Assembly: GCA_049347715.1 (NCBI GenBank) | Contig: CP186339.1 | Coordinates: forward strand, 2,790,001-2,854,000 | Source of the DNA: Thalassotalea_B piscium_A | GTDB taxonomy: Bacteria; Pseudomonadota; Gammaproteobacteria; Enterobacterales; Alteromonadaceae | Direction of reading: 5' to 3' | DNA length: 64,000 nucleotides | Shown here: piece after piece, positions 41,557-50,324 of the stretch | Layout: each line of letters starts with the position of its first letter | Position numbering within the stretch: the first letter of the stretch is position 1 | Notes under the pieces: model-generated | Told to the model about the DNA's origin: nothing | Seen by the model: the letters and a program-made list of their open reading frames with translations, nothing else | Database searches by the model: none | Made by a program: the position numbers and the translations under genes

Positions 41557-42681
41557 TTATTGTGGACTCGCCACAGGGTAAAGTACTTGGTCGTTATAAC
41601 CGGTAGTAACAGGCATGAAACCAGACAACAATTGGTCTACCTCATTACTTCCTGTATCTGCAATTAATGGTCGTGAATTGAGCGCCATTAACTTAGTTTT
41701 TGTAGCAATGATAATAATATTATCTTTACCAAATTTTTTGATGATACGAGGACTGAGTTGTTGATTTCCTCTACCAAAAATATGTCCTTGTCCGCCAATT
41801 AAAGTGATCACTAATTTCACGTCTTGTTTCGTTGACTCAAGTAACTGCCACAATTCAGGCTCAGTAACATCATTTTGAAGGAGCGTTTGCTCCTGAATAA
41901 CATCTACGCCGAGTAATGTATTTTCAATGCCCATTTCTTCCATTAGAAATGCTGTGGTTGAACCTGAGCCAATTATAAATAACTGCTCATCCATTCGATT
42001 AATAACATCCGCGGCAATATCTTGCAGGACTAGTTCATCTGATTCTTTACCGCCAGATTTAACTGCCTGTATATATCGAAGCTCACAAGGGACTTGCATC
42101 TCACCATAACGTTTTGCTTTAACAATGCCTTCGCGAAAAAGTGACTCGTCAATATCCATCACATCAGCATCGGTTAATGTTACCAACTGATTAGTCACCA
42201 TGAGTTCCACAACTCTACCTGCTGCTTTCGGTGTTACCGCATAGACACCTGAGTGTATTTTACACCCCGCGGGGATACCCAAAACAGGAAATTTATCAGC
42301 AACCCTATTACAAACGTTACGGGCAGTTCCATCTCCGCCAGCAAATAATAGTAGGTCAACATGTTGTGCGAGTAAGGCATTAACCGTTTTTTCGGTATCT
42401 ATAGCACTAGTGTTAACGTCTGGCGTTTCATACACCACAGTGACATTAAAGCCTAATCTTTTAGCCGTGTCTTCCCCCATTACACCACTGGCAGTATAGA
42501 TGTGAATTTGTGAGGCATAGGGCTTGAGGATTTCTAATGCAAGTTGTGATCTTTCATTGGACTTGGCGGTTGCACCAAGAGCTATGGCTTGTTTAGCAAT
42601 ACCTTCACCATCACTACCTTTTAGTGCAACACTGCCACCAATTCCTGCAATAGGATTGATAATTAAACCTAATTTAAACAT
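41557..42681 (-). CDS. ATP-NAD kinase/AcoX family protein
   Basis: The 374-residue protein starts LGLIINPIAGIGGSVALKGSDG. It has the diacylglycerol/NAD-kinase-type nucleotide loop LLLFAGGDGTARNVCNRV and LGIPAGCKIHSGVYAVTPKAAG, then FIIGSGSTTAFLMEEMG and TLIGGQGHIFGRGNQQLSP. The family is related to NAD kinases but its physiological substrate is not fixed. A separate bona fide nadK lies at 50.3 kb. It overlaps epmC by 8 nt, so the two are translationally coupled. Confidence 0.85.
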   Translation of the reverse strand: MFKLGLIINPIAGIGGSVALKGSDGEGIAKQAIALGATAKSNERSQLALEILKPYASQIHIYTASGVMGEDTAKRLGFNVTVVYETPDVNTSAIDTEKTVNALLAQHVDLLLFAGGDGTARNVCNRVADKFPVLGIPAGCKIHSGVYAVTPKAAGRVVELMVTNQLVTLTDADVMDIDESLFREGIVKAKRYGEMQVPCELRYIQAVKSGGKESDELVLQDIAADVINRMDEQLFIIGSGSTTAFLMEEMGIENTLLGVDVIQEQTLLQNDVTEPELWQLLESTKQDVKLVITLIGGQGHIFGRGNQQLSPRIIKKFGKDNIIIIATKTKLMALNSRPLIADTGSNEVDQLLSGFMPVTTGYNDQVLYPVASPQ

Positions 42682-43228
42682 GGGGATATAACTCGGTATC
42701 TAATTCAAATTGAGACAAGGTTAACGGTACATTAACTTGATAATGATTCGCTAACGCATCGATAAACTGTTGCGCTCGCTTTGGAAACCCTTCCTTTAAA
42801 TAACGCTGCACTTGCTGATAAACATTCAACCTAAACTGGGTTGTATCTACCTCGCAGCCATTTAAGTTATCGGCTGAGACATTAAATGACTTATTAGCAG
42901 CAACACAAAATGCCCATTCGAGTGCTTGTGGTTTGATTTCTACATGCTCAAATTTGTTTTGTTGCTCGCGATTTCGTCCATCAGGAAGGTACCAATAGCC
43001 ATAGTCTTCTAACAATCGACGTGACTGACCTGCTATACACCAATGGGCAATTTCATGTAATGCACTTGAATAATAACCATGTGCAAAAACCACTTGATGA
43101 TACTGACACTGCTCATTTGCTGGCAAATATACAGGTTCAGCTTCACCTTTCACCAATCGCGTATTGTATTGGTTAAAAAAGGTTTCTTCAAAAAGAGTAA
43201 CTAAATCCTGATAGCGATGTTGTTGCAT
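42674..43228 (-). CDS. epmC: Elongation factor P hydroxylase
   Basis: The 184-residue protein matches EpmC/YfcM: FFNQYNTRLVKGEAEPVYLPA, then FAHGYYSSALHEIAHWCIAG with the HEIAH metal-binding motif, DYGYWYLPDGRNREQQNKFE, and VEIKPQALEWAFCVAA. It hydroxylates the beta-lysyl-lysine of EF-P. The epmA and epmB genes are not in this window. It overlaps the downstream kinase-like gene by 8 nt. Confidence 0.93.
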   Translation of the reverse strand: MQQHRYQDLVTLFEETFFNQYNTRLVKGEAEPVYLPANEQCQYHQVVFAHGYYSSALHEIAHWCIAGQSRRLLEDYGYWYLPDGRNREQQNKFEHVEIKPQALEWAFCVAANKSFNVSADNLNGCEVDTTQFRLNVYQQVQRYLKEGFPKRAQQFIDALANHYQVNVPLTLSQFELDTELYPHV

Positions 43229-43268
43229 TACGACGAATAGTCAAAAAGTTTGCCGCGTATTCTAACTA

Positions 43269-43296
43269 AAAATGGCGATAATAACATCGCCATTTT
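43269..43296 (-). terminator. Terminator downstream of nhaA
   Basis: AAAATGGCGAT (43269-43279) pairs with ATCGCCATTTT (43286-43296). In the minus direction it reads into TTTTTAG. It separates nhaA from epmC. Confidence 0.8.
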
Positions 43297-43317
43297 ATTG
43301 ATTACTTGCTCGTTTGA

Positions 43318-44523
43318 CTAACTTTCTTGTGGGGTTGAAGTATTTTGAATGTCAGTTTTTTTATTTAATTGAGATTTAACCACTAAATAACCGAGTATTC
43401 CCGAAATAAGTGAACCAACAACAATACCTAATCGATCTTGATAAATTAAACTTTCACCCCCTTGCTCAAATGCAAGCGAACCGATAAATAAACTCATGGT
43501 AAAACCTACGCCACAAAGTAAAGCAACACCATAGAGTAAAGTCCAATTCACATTCTCAGGCAGCTTAGCTATTCCTAATTTAATTGCGATAAAACAAAAA
43601 CCAAATACCCCTAACTGCTTACCTAAGACTAAACCAACAATAATACCTAAAGGCACTGGTGCCATAACGTCATCCACGCCAATACCACTTAAATTAATAC
43701 CTGCGTTGGCAAAAGCAAAAATAGGTAAAATAATAAAAGCCACCATCGCATGTAAATTGTGTTCTAGAGATTTTAACGGAGAAGGTTCACCTTCATGCCC
43801 TTTTATAGGAATAAACAATGCTAGAGCAACTCCAGCTAATGTTGCATGAACGCCTGATTTTAAAACAGCGATCCAAAGTATAATGCCTAAAAATATATAG
43901 GGTGCTGTATCTTTAACACCTTTACGATTTAATATGAACAAGGTAGAAATAACAAGAGCGGAAACAACCAAAGAGGTAACAGATAATTTTTCTGTATAAA
44001 AGAACGCAATAACTATAATGGCACCTAAATCATCAAAAATAGCTAATGAGGTTAAAAAGACTTTCAGTTGTAAAGGTACTTTTGAGCCAATTAACGCTAA
44101 AATACCTAAAGCAAAAGCAATATCAGTTGCCGTAGGAATAGCCCAACCATTTATCGCATTTTCATCATTGTAATTAAAGGCGGCATAACAAAGTGCTGGC
44201 ACTAACATTCCGCCAATAGCACCTATCGCGGGTAAGGTAATTTGACCCGGTTGCGACAAATCGCCTTCGAGAAACTCTCTTTTTAACTCTAAGCCAACTA
44301 AGAAGAAAAACAATGCCATTAAGCCATCATTTATCCATAGTAGAAGAGGCTTAGCAATAATAAAGCTACCAACAGACACTTGCACCGGAATATTTAAAAA
44401 CATATCGTAATAATGCGCTAATGGAGAATTCGCAACTCCCATTGCTACAATAGCAGCAAGCATTAAAATAATACCACTAGAGGCTTCTAGCTTTAAAAAA
44501 TCTTGTATTGCTTTAATTGGCAT
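43318..44523 (-). CDS. nhaA: Na+/H+ antiporter NhaA
   Basis: The 401-residue polytopic inner-membrane protein has the NhaA landmarks: LLWINDGLMALFFFLVGLELKREFLEG, WAIPTATDIAFALGILAL (the transport Asp pair region is AIFDDLGAIIVIAFFY), GVHATLAGVALALFIP and LCGVGFTMSLFIGSLAF. It exchanges sodium for protons, relevant to a marine cell. The ATG at 44523 (MPIKAIQDFLKLEASSG) has GGA upstream; a GTG three codons earlier is less likely. Confidence 0.96.
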   Translation of the reverse strand: MPIKAIQDFLKLEASSGIILMLAAIVAMGVANSPLAHYYDMFLNIPVQVSVGSFIIAKPLLLWINDGLMALFFFLVGLELKREFLEGDLSQPGQITLPAIGAIGGMLVPALCYAAFNYNDENAINGWAIPTATDIAFALGILALIGSKVPLQLKVFLTSLAIFDDLGAIIVIAFFYTEKLSVTSLVVSALVISTLFILNRKGVKDTAPYIFLGIILWIAVLKSGVHATLAGVALALFIPIKGHEGEPSPLKSLEHNLHAMVAFIILPIFAFANAGINLSGIGVDDVMAPVPLGIIVGLVLGKQLGVFGFCFIAIKLGIAKLPENVNWTLLYGVALLCGVGFTMSLFIGSLAFEQGGESLIYQDRLGIVVGSLISGILGYLVVKSQLNKKTDIQNTSTPQES

Positions 44524-44743
44524 AACATCCACACATAATAAAAACCAAAAGACATAATATGTCGTTAAACATATTTTTACCAGAATTTTTCGCTATTTTT
44601 TCAACTAAATAGTGATATATTCGGAAAAACACAGTTTAATCGACAATAGTTTCAACAAATACGATTAAATACTAGTTTAAACGCTATAAATAAGTATAGT
44701 ATGTCTTTAGGCATTTGTATTAAGTATTCTTAAGGGCAGGGAA

Positions 44744-45214
44744 ATGAAAAAGTTAGACGATATCGATTTACGCATATTAACCATTTTATTTAAAGATGCG
44801 GATATTACTAATAAGGAGTTAGCCGCTCAAATAGGAATAGCGCCTTCAACATGCTTAGAACGTGTAAAGCGTATGAAAGCAAAAGGAATAATTAAAGGTT
44901 CGCATATTTCTATTAACTTTAAGAGTATTGGCGGAAATATCGAGGCAATTGCCGCAATCCGATTACAGCCCTACTCCGAAGAAATCGTCAATAAATTACG
45001 CGATGATTTACTGAAATTACCAGAAATAGTCAGTCTGTATCATATGGGGGGTAATTACGATTATTTTATCCATATGTCGGTTAAAGACAGTGAACATTTA
45101 CGCCAATTCGTTTTTAATGCTGTCACTTCCCGCGATGAAGTTCAAACAGTGGAAACCTCATTAATATTTGAATATAGCCGTAGCGGTGTTTTACCTTGCT
45201 TTGAAGATGATTAA
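44744..45214 (+). CDS. Lrp/AsnC family transcriptional regulator
   Basis: The 156-residue protein has an N-terminal HTH (LDDIDLRILTILFKDADITNKELAAQIGIAPSTCLERVKRM split over the usual helices) and a C-terminal RAM/AsnC ligand-binding domain (AAIRLQPYSEEIVNKLRDDLLKLPEIVSLYHMGGNYDYFIHM). It is one of the Lrp paralogues rather than Lrp itself, judged by sequence. Its 3' end overlaps the convergent secreted-protein gene by 4 nt. Target and effector unknown. Confidence 0.92.
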   Translation: MKKLDDIDLRILTILFKDADITNKELAAQIGIAPSTCLERVKRMKAKGIIKGSHISINFKSIGGNIEAIAAIRLQPYSEEIVNKLRDDLLKLPEIVSLYHMGGNYDYFIHMSVKDSEHLRQFVFNAVTSRDEVQTVETSLIFEYSRSGVLPCFEDD

Positions 45215-45885
45215 TGACTGAGTTTCTCACTAAAGTCATTTGTTTCAAAATACAAAGGTTTCATGGTACCGCAGTTAATAAACTTGTATTGTAATTCACT
45301 ACGTTTAGGCACGGCTTTGCTGGTAGTAAACTTCGAAGAACAACTCGCTTCTTCATCAATATGTATCACATGATCATAGCTCGGTGCTTGCTGGATTTTA
45401 TGGATATATATTTTATTGGTTTTACTCAGTGAAACTACATCGTATTCTTGCATGCGACTCGACTTTTCAAGATCTGACATTTCTCGAGAATATAATTTTT
45501 TCTCAAACGTTAATGGTCTATTTTCGTGCACCAACATGCCATCACGTTCAAAATGCCCCATATAAATATCAGCATTAATAATCATCTCTTCTCCGCGAAC
45601 TAAACGCTGAATATTAAACACTTCAGGTTTTATCGTCACAAGTTGTGCGTCTCTGATCATTTGCAATAATGCAACATCCTTAATCGATAACTGATATAAC
45701 ACTTGTACGTTATGTGGCAACGTATACAAAGGAAGATGATAGGCATACACAGCAGAGTTATGGGTAAAGAGTACCATGCCATGGACACCTTCATATTTAG
45801 GATCTAAAGGAGGGAGTTCTTCGGCACTAACATACGTAATCAAACTAATGTAACTCAATAGCACAAAAATACACTGCTTAAACAT
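45211..45885 (-). CDS. Secreted protein of unknown function
   Basis: I do not recognise this 224-residue protein with certainty. It has a signal peptide (MFKQCIFVLLSYISLITYVSAEE), and the mature part starts with PPLDPKYEGVHGMVLFTHNSAVYAYHLPLYTLPHNVQVLYQL. It has few cysteines, mainly in SCSSKFTT and NCGTMKP near the C-terminus, which may form a disulfide. The HLPLY...PHNVQ start and the beta-rich pattern suggest a periplasmic beta-sandwich protein, by inference. Its stop codon overlaps the lrp-like gene by 4 nt. Confidence 0.75.
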   Translation of the reverse strand: MFKQCIFVLLSYISLITYVSAEELPPLDPKYEGVHGMVLFTHNSAVYAYHLPLYTLPHNVQVLYQLSIKDVALLQMIRDAQLVTIKPEVFNIQRLVRGEEMIINADIYMGHFERDGMLVHENRPLTFEKKLYSREMSDLEKSSRMQEYDVVSLSKTNKIYIHKIQQAPSYDHVIHIDEEASCSSKFTTSKAVPKRSELQYKFINCGTMKPLYFETNDFSEKLSH

Positions 45886-45984
45886 TAAAACACCTTATGC
45901 CCTTCGGCATTAATAAATAGTTTTCAACACATTTAGCTCTTAAGTTAAGCGTTAAACTTAAGGAATGTCCAATTAGAGCAATAA

Positions 45985-46010
45985 AAAAGCCTTGCTTGTG
46001 CAAGGCTTTA
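45985..46010 (-). terminator. Terminator downstream of dnaJ
   Basis: AAGCCTTG (45987-45994) pairs with CAAGGCTT (46001-46008) around CTTGTG. On the minus strand it is followed by TTTTTTATT. It lies 26-50 bp past the dnaJ stop. Confidence 0.9.
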
Positions 46011-46035
46011 TATCTAACTAGCTAAACGCTAACAA

Positions 46036-47172
46036 TTATGATTTAAGATCATCAAAGAACTTTTTCACGCCATCAAAAAAACCGGTTTCTTTCGGGCTAT
46101 GTTTCTTTGAGCTTTTACCCATTTTTTCGTCTAACTGGCGTAGTAAGTCAGCTTGATCACCTGACAAGTTAACCGGTGTTTCAATAACGACTTTACACAT
46201 TAAATCGCCAACAGTCGCACTACGTACAGACTTAACACCTTTACCACGTAAACGGAACATTTTACCCGTTTGTGTTTCTTTCGGTATCTTAAGTTTTACT
46301 TTACCTTCTAAGGTCGGAACTTCAATCTCTCCGCCTAATGCTGCTGTGGTAAAACTAATTGGTACTTCGCAATATAAGTGATTTTCGTCACGAACAAAAA
46401 TCTTATGATCTCTTACATTCGCTTGCACATATAGATCACCGGCTGGAGCACCATGCTCACCCGCTTCACCTTCTCCGGCGAGCCTTATACGATCTCCAGT
46501 ATCAACACCTGGTGGAATTTTCACAGATAATGTTTTAGTTTTCTCGACACGGCCTTGTCCACGACATGCTGGACACGGCTCTGCAATGACTTTACCTTTA
46601 CCAGAACACGTAGGACAGGTTTGCTGAACTGCAAAAAGCCCTTGGCGCATTTGTACTTGTCCATGTCCATGACATGTTGTACATGTTTTAGCACTTGTAC
46701 CTTTTTTAGCTCCACTACCATTACATGGTTCACAGCTAACATAAGTAGGTACTTTAATCTCTAACGTCTTGCCTTTAACCGCTTCTTCAAGGGTAAGATC
46801 TAAGTTGTAGCGTAAATCAGAACCTCGACGTGCTCTAGATTGACCACCGCCACGACGACCACCACCAAAAATATCACCGAAAACATCGCCAAAAATATCG
46901 CCAAAGTCTTGGCCACCACCGTAGCCACCGCCGCCCATGCCACCTTGTTCAAAAGCTGCATGGCCGTATTGATCATAAGCCGCACGTTTTTGATCATCAC
47001 TTAGAACTTCGTAGGCTTCTTTAATTTCTTTAAAACTTTCTTCTTTAGCTTTATCACCCTGGTTACGATCCGGGTGAAATTTCATTGCTAAACGCTTATA
47101 AGCTTTTTTAATATCACGCTCGCTGGCATCTTTAGCCACTTCGAGCACTTCGTAATAATCACGTTTGGACAT
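46036..47172 (-). CDS. dnaJ: Chaperone protein DnaJ
   Basis: The 378-residue co-chaperone has a J domain with HPD (KFHPDRNQGD), a Gly/Phe-rich linker (GGMGGGGYGGGQDFGDIFGD), and four zinc motifs (CEPCNGSG, CTTCHGHG, CPTCSGKG, CPACRGQG). Substrate-binding C-terminal beta domains complete it. It stimulates DnaK ATPase and delivers substrates. It lies 258 bp downstream of dnaK with a possible terminator hairpin between, so it may be transcribed partly on its own. Confidence 0.98.
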   Translation of the reverse strand: MSKRDYYEVLEVAKDASERDIKKAYKRLAMKFHPDRNQGDKAKEESFKEIKEAYEVLSDDQKRAAYDQYGHAAFEQGGMGGGGYGGGQDFGDIFGDVFGDIFGGGRRGGGQSRARRGSDLRYNLDLTLEEAVKGKTLEIKVPTYVSCEPCNGSGAKKGTSAKTCTTCHGHGQVQMRQGLFAVQQTCPTCSGKGKVIAEPCPACRGQGRVEKTKTLSVKIPPGVDTGDRIRLAGEGEAGEHGAPAGDLYVQANVRDHKIFVRDENHLYCEVPISFTTAALGGEIEVPTLEGKVKLKIPKETQTGKMFRLRGKGVKSVRSATVGDLMCKVVIETPVNLSGDQADLLRQLDEKMGKSSKKHSPKETGFFDGVKKFFDDLKS

Positions 47173-47266
47173 AGTTTATTTACTTCACATCAATTGATAC
47201 CGATTTGCTTACTCGCTTTATAAGCAGTCAAGCAAATAAATACCAAATTAAAATTTTTGACAAAAC

Positions 47267-47288
47267 AAAGCGCCGTTTCCGACGCTTT
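47267..47288 (-). terminator. Hairpin between dnaK and dnaJ
   Basis: AAAGCG (47267-47272) pairs with CGCTTT (47283-47288), with an inner CG/CG step and a GAAA-like loop. On the minus strand it is followed by GTTTTGTC, a weak T-run. It may attenuate read-through from dnaK to dnaJ. Confidence 0.5.
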
Positions 47289-47430
47289 CATGTTTGGTAT
47301 ACCGACTAGCTAAGACGTTAACACCTAAAGCTTGCTAGACATTTTTAACAAAAATGTGGTTGAGATAATGAATGTCTACATCCAATTAATATCTCAATTT
47401 TTCTAGCAAACAATAATTTAATCGCCTTGA

Positions 47431-49359
47431 TTATTTGTCGTCTTTAACTTCTTCAAATTCAGCATCGACAACATCATCACCAGCATCTTTAGACTGAGCA
47501 TCCCCTTCAGGAGCTCCGCCTTCTGGAGCTGCGCCAGCTTGTGCTTTAGCTTGGGCAATTTCCATCAACTTAGCAGAAGCTTCCACTAATGCTTGAGATT
47601 TAGCATCAATTTCTTCTTTGCTTTCGCCTTTAAGTGCAGTTTCTAATTCAGCAATCGCAGCTTCAATTTTCTCTTTATCTTCACTTGGTAAATCATCACC
47701 AGCTTCAGTAATTTGAGTACGTGTAGCATGTACCATACCGTCAGCTTGGTTACGAGCTGTAACTAACTCTTCAAATTTTGCATCTGCATCAGCATTAGCT
47801 TCTGCATCACGTACCATTTGATCCACTTCATCATCAGATAAACCAGAAGAAGCTTTAATCGTAATTTTTTGCTCTTTACCTGTATTTTTATCTTTAGCTG
47901 TTACATGTAAAATACCATCAGCATCAATATCAAATGTTACTTCAATTTGTGGCGTACCACGAGGTGCTGCTGGAATACCTTCTAGGTTAAATTGACCTAA
48001 AGATTTATTTGCAGACGCTTGCTTACGCTCACCTTGTACAACATGAACAGTAACCGCTGATTGATTGTCATCAGCCGTTGAGAATGTTTGAGATTGTTTC
48101 GTTGGGATAGTTGTGTTTTTGTCGATAACTTTAGTCATCACACCACCCATAGTCTCAATACCTAGTGATAATGGTGTAACGTCTAATAATAAAACGTCTG
48201 TTACATCACCAGATAAAACACCACCTTGAATCGCGGCACCCGCAGCTACAGCTTCATCAGGGTTTACATCTTTACGTGGTTCTTTACCAAAAAATTCTGT
48301 TACTGTTTTTTGTACTAGTGGCATACGTGTTTGACCACCCACTAGAATAACATCATTAACATCACTTACTGATAAGTCAGCATCTTTAAGTGCTTGTTTA
48401 AGCGGCTCTAAAGTTGCTTTAACCATATCTTCAACTAATGACTCTAATTTTGCGCGAGTCACTTTGATGTTCATATGTTTTGGACCAGAAGCATCAGCTG
48501 TGATGTAAGGTAAGTTCACATCAGTTTGTTGTGCTGAAGAAAGTTCACATTTAGCTTTTTCTGCGCCTTCTTTCAAGCGTTGCATTGCTAATGGATCTTT
48601 TGTTAAATCCATACCTGAATCTTTCTTAAATTCGTCTACAAGATAATTGATTAAACGGTTATCAAAATCTTCACCACCTAAGTGAGTGTCGCCGTTAGTC
48701 GCTAACACTTCAAATGTGTGCTCGCCTTCAACTTCATCAATTTCAATAATTGAGATATCGAATGTACCACCACCTAAATCGTAAACAGCAACAACTTTAT
48801 CGCCTTCTTGCTTGTCCATACCGTAAGCAAGTGCAGCAGCAGTTGGTTCATTGATAATACGTTTAACTTCAAGACCAGCAATACGACCAGCATCTTTAGT
48901 TGCTTGACGTTGTGAATCGTTAAAGTATGCAGGAACAGTAATAACCGCTTCTGTGACTGATTCACCTAAGTAGTCTTCTGCAGTTTTTTTCATTTTCTTT
49001 AAAACTTCAGCAGAAACTTGTGGTGGCGCAACGTTTTTATCACGCGTAGTTACCCAAGCATCACCATTGTCAGCTTTCACAATACCAAACGGCATAATAC
49101 CAATGTCACGCTGAACTTCTTTATCATCAAAGCGACGTCCGATTAAACGTTTAATCGCAAATAATGTACTTTTAGGGTTTGTAACTGACTGACGTTTGGC
49201 TGGTTGACCAACTAACGTTTCACCTTCTTCTGTATAAGCAATAATAGAAGGGGTTGTACGATCGCCTTCAGCATTTTCAATAACACGAACTTTGTCACCA
49301 TCTAATACAGCGACACACGAGTTTGTTGTCCCTAGGTCAATACCAATAATTTTGCCCAT
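47431..49359 (-). CDS. dnaK: Chaperone protein DnaK (primary heat-shock copy)
   Basis: The 642-residue Hsp70 has all standard elements: GIDLGTTNSCVAVLDG, VYDLGGGTFDISIIEI, the linker DVLLLDVTPLSLGIETMGG, and the acidic tail DDVVDAEFEEVKDDK. It sits with dnaJ downstream and grpE upstream, and it has a sigma-32-type promoter, so it is the main heat-shock copy. The paralogue at 1.75 kb is similar through the ATPase domain but differs in the C-terminal region and promoter. Confidence 0.99.
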   Translation of the reverse strand: MGKIIGIDLGTTNSCVAVLDGDKVRVIENAEGDRTTPSIIAYTEEGETLVGQPAKRQSVTNPKSTLFAIKRLIGRRFDDKEVQRDIGIMPFGIVKADNGDAWVTTRDKNVAPPQVSAEVLKKMKKTAEDYLGESVTEAVITVPAYFNDSQRQATKDAGRIAGLEVKRIINEPTAAALAYGMDKQEGDKVVAVYDLGGGTFDISIIEIDEVEGEHTFEVLATNGDTHLGGEDFDNRLINYLVDEFKKDSGMDLTKDPLAMQRLKEGAEKAKCELSSAQQTDVNLPYITADASGPKHMNIKVTRAKLESLVEDMVKATLEPLKQALKDADLSVSDVNDVILVGGQTRMPLVQKTVTEFFGKEPRKDVNPDEAVAAGAAIQGGVLSGDVTDVLLLDVTPLSLGIETMGGVMTKVIDKNTTIPTKQSQTFSTADDNQSAVTVHVVQGERKQASANKSLGQFNLEGIPAAPRGTPQIEVTFDIDADGILHVTAKDKNTGKEQKITIKASSGLSDDEVDQMVRDAEANADADAKFEELVTARNQADGMVHATRTQITEAGDDLPSEDKEKIEAAIAELETALKGESKEEIDAKSQALVEASAKLMEIAQAKAQAGAAPEGGAPEGDAQSKDAGDDVVDAEFEEVKDDK

Positions 49360-49410
49360 CTTGAGGATCTCCGAATACTAATTTGATTAATAAATCTGTT
49401 GTTGACCATT

Positions 49411-49438
49411 TAGTGGGGGCGATAAAAACTTTTTTCAA
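49411..49438 (-). promoter_or_regulatory. Sigma-32 (heat-shock) promoter of dnaK
   Basis: On the minus strand TTGAAA (49433-49438) is followed after a short spacer by CCCCCACTA (49411-49419). This matches the RpoH consensus TTGAAA-N11-15-CCCCAT. It lies about 52-79 bp before the dnaK start. Confidence 0.85.
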
Positions 49439-49485
49439 TAGAAAATGTAAAAAAAATATTATTTTTATTAAAAAATTTCCCAATA

Positions 49486-49511
49486 AAAAGGCCAGCAACA
49501 TAGCTGGCCAT
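49486..49511 (-). terminator. Terminator downstream of grpE
   Basis: GGCCAGC (49490-49496) pairs with GCTGGCC (49503-49509) and is followed on the minus strand by TTTTTATT. It separates grpE from dnaK, which has its own sigma-32 promoter just after it. Confidence 0.85.
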
Positions 49512-49530
49512 TGATTATGTCAAACCTATA

Positions 49531-50169
49531 CTAGGCTGATGTATCAACGGACGGTGAGGCTTTAGAAACCATCACCATTGCAGGTCGAACTAAACGACCG
49601 TTGAGTTCATACCCTTTTTGCATCACAGCAATAACAGTGTTAGGTTCAACACCTTCAATTTCCTGCATTGACATCGCTTGATGCAACTCTGGATTAAATG
49701 GTTGATCTTGTGGATCTACCGCTTTAATACCAAATTTATCTAAAGCAGATAAGAAACTCTGTAATGTAAGCTCAACACCTTCAGCAATTGCTTTTTGTGT
49801 TTCGTCTTCTAGATTCACACTCGCTATCGCACGCTCTAAATTATCAACGACAGGCAATAATTCAGAAGCGAATTTTTCAAGCGCAAATTTACGTGCTTTC
49901 TCAACATCTTGAGCAGCACGACGACGAACATTATCTACTTCAGCTTTCGCTCTGATCACAGAATCTTTTTGATCTGATACAGTCGATTGCGCAGCAGCTA
50001 AGGCTAGCTCTAACTCATTAATTTTTTCTTGCTCTTCACTAATTGTGTTAGCAGCAAAATCAAATTGTGTTTCTACTTGTTCTTCCGCTTGTTCAATAAT
50101 TTCTTGAGCGGCTACTTCTTCGGGGGTTAGCCCTTGTTCATTCTTATTTTCGTTTGACTGTGTGGTCAT
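49531..50169 (-). CDS. grpE: Nucleotide exchange factor GrpE
   Basis: The 212-residue protein has an acidic, disordered N-terminus, a long coiled coil (ISEEQEKINELELALAAAQ onward), DNVRRRAAQDVEKARKFALEKFASELLPVVDNLERAI, and the C-terminal beta-wing with PFNPELHQAMSMQE and GYELNGRLVRPAMVMVS. It releases ADP from DnaK. The ATG at 50169 is preceded by GGAG; an upstream TTG in frame is not the start. It is divergent from nadK, as in E. coli. Confidence 0.97.
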   Translation of the reverse strand: MTTQSNENKNEQGLTPEEVAAQEIIEQAEEQVETQFDFAANTISEEQEKINELELALAAAQSTVSDQKDSVIRAKAEVDNVRRRAAQDVEKARKFALEKFASELLPVVDNLERAIASVNLEDETQKAIAEGVELTLQSFLSALDKFGIKAVDPQDQPFNPELHQAMSMQEIEGVEPNTVIAVMQKGYELNGRLVRPAMVMVSKASPSVDTSA

Positions 50170-50324
50170 GAAAAGCTCCAACTTAAAATCTTCTGCTGCT
50201 AATTATGGGGGCTAGTAATAATGATTCAAGCTCAAAATGATAACATTTCGTAAAAAGCTTACTTTACATCAAGATAAAATACAGCGAAACTGAGATATTA
50301 TCGATACTTCATAAGATTTTGACT

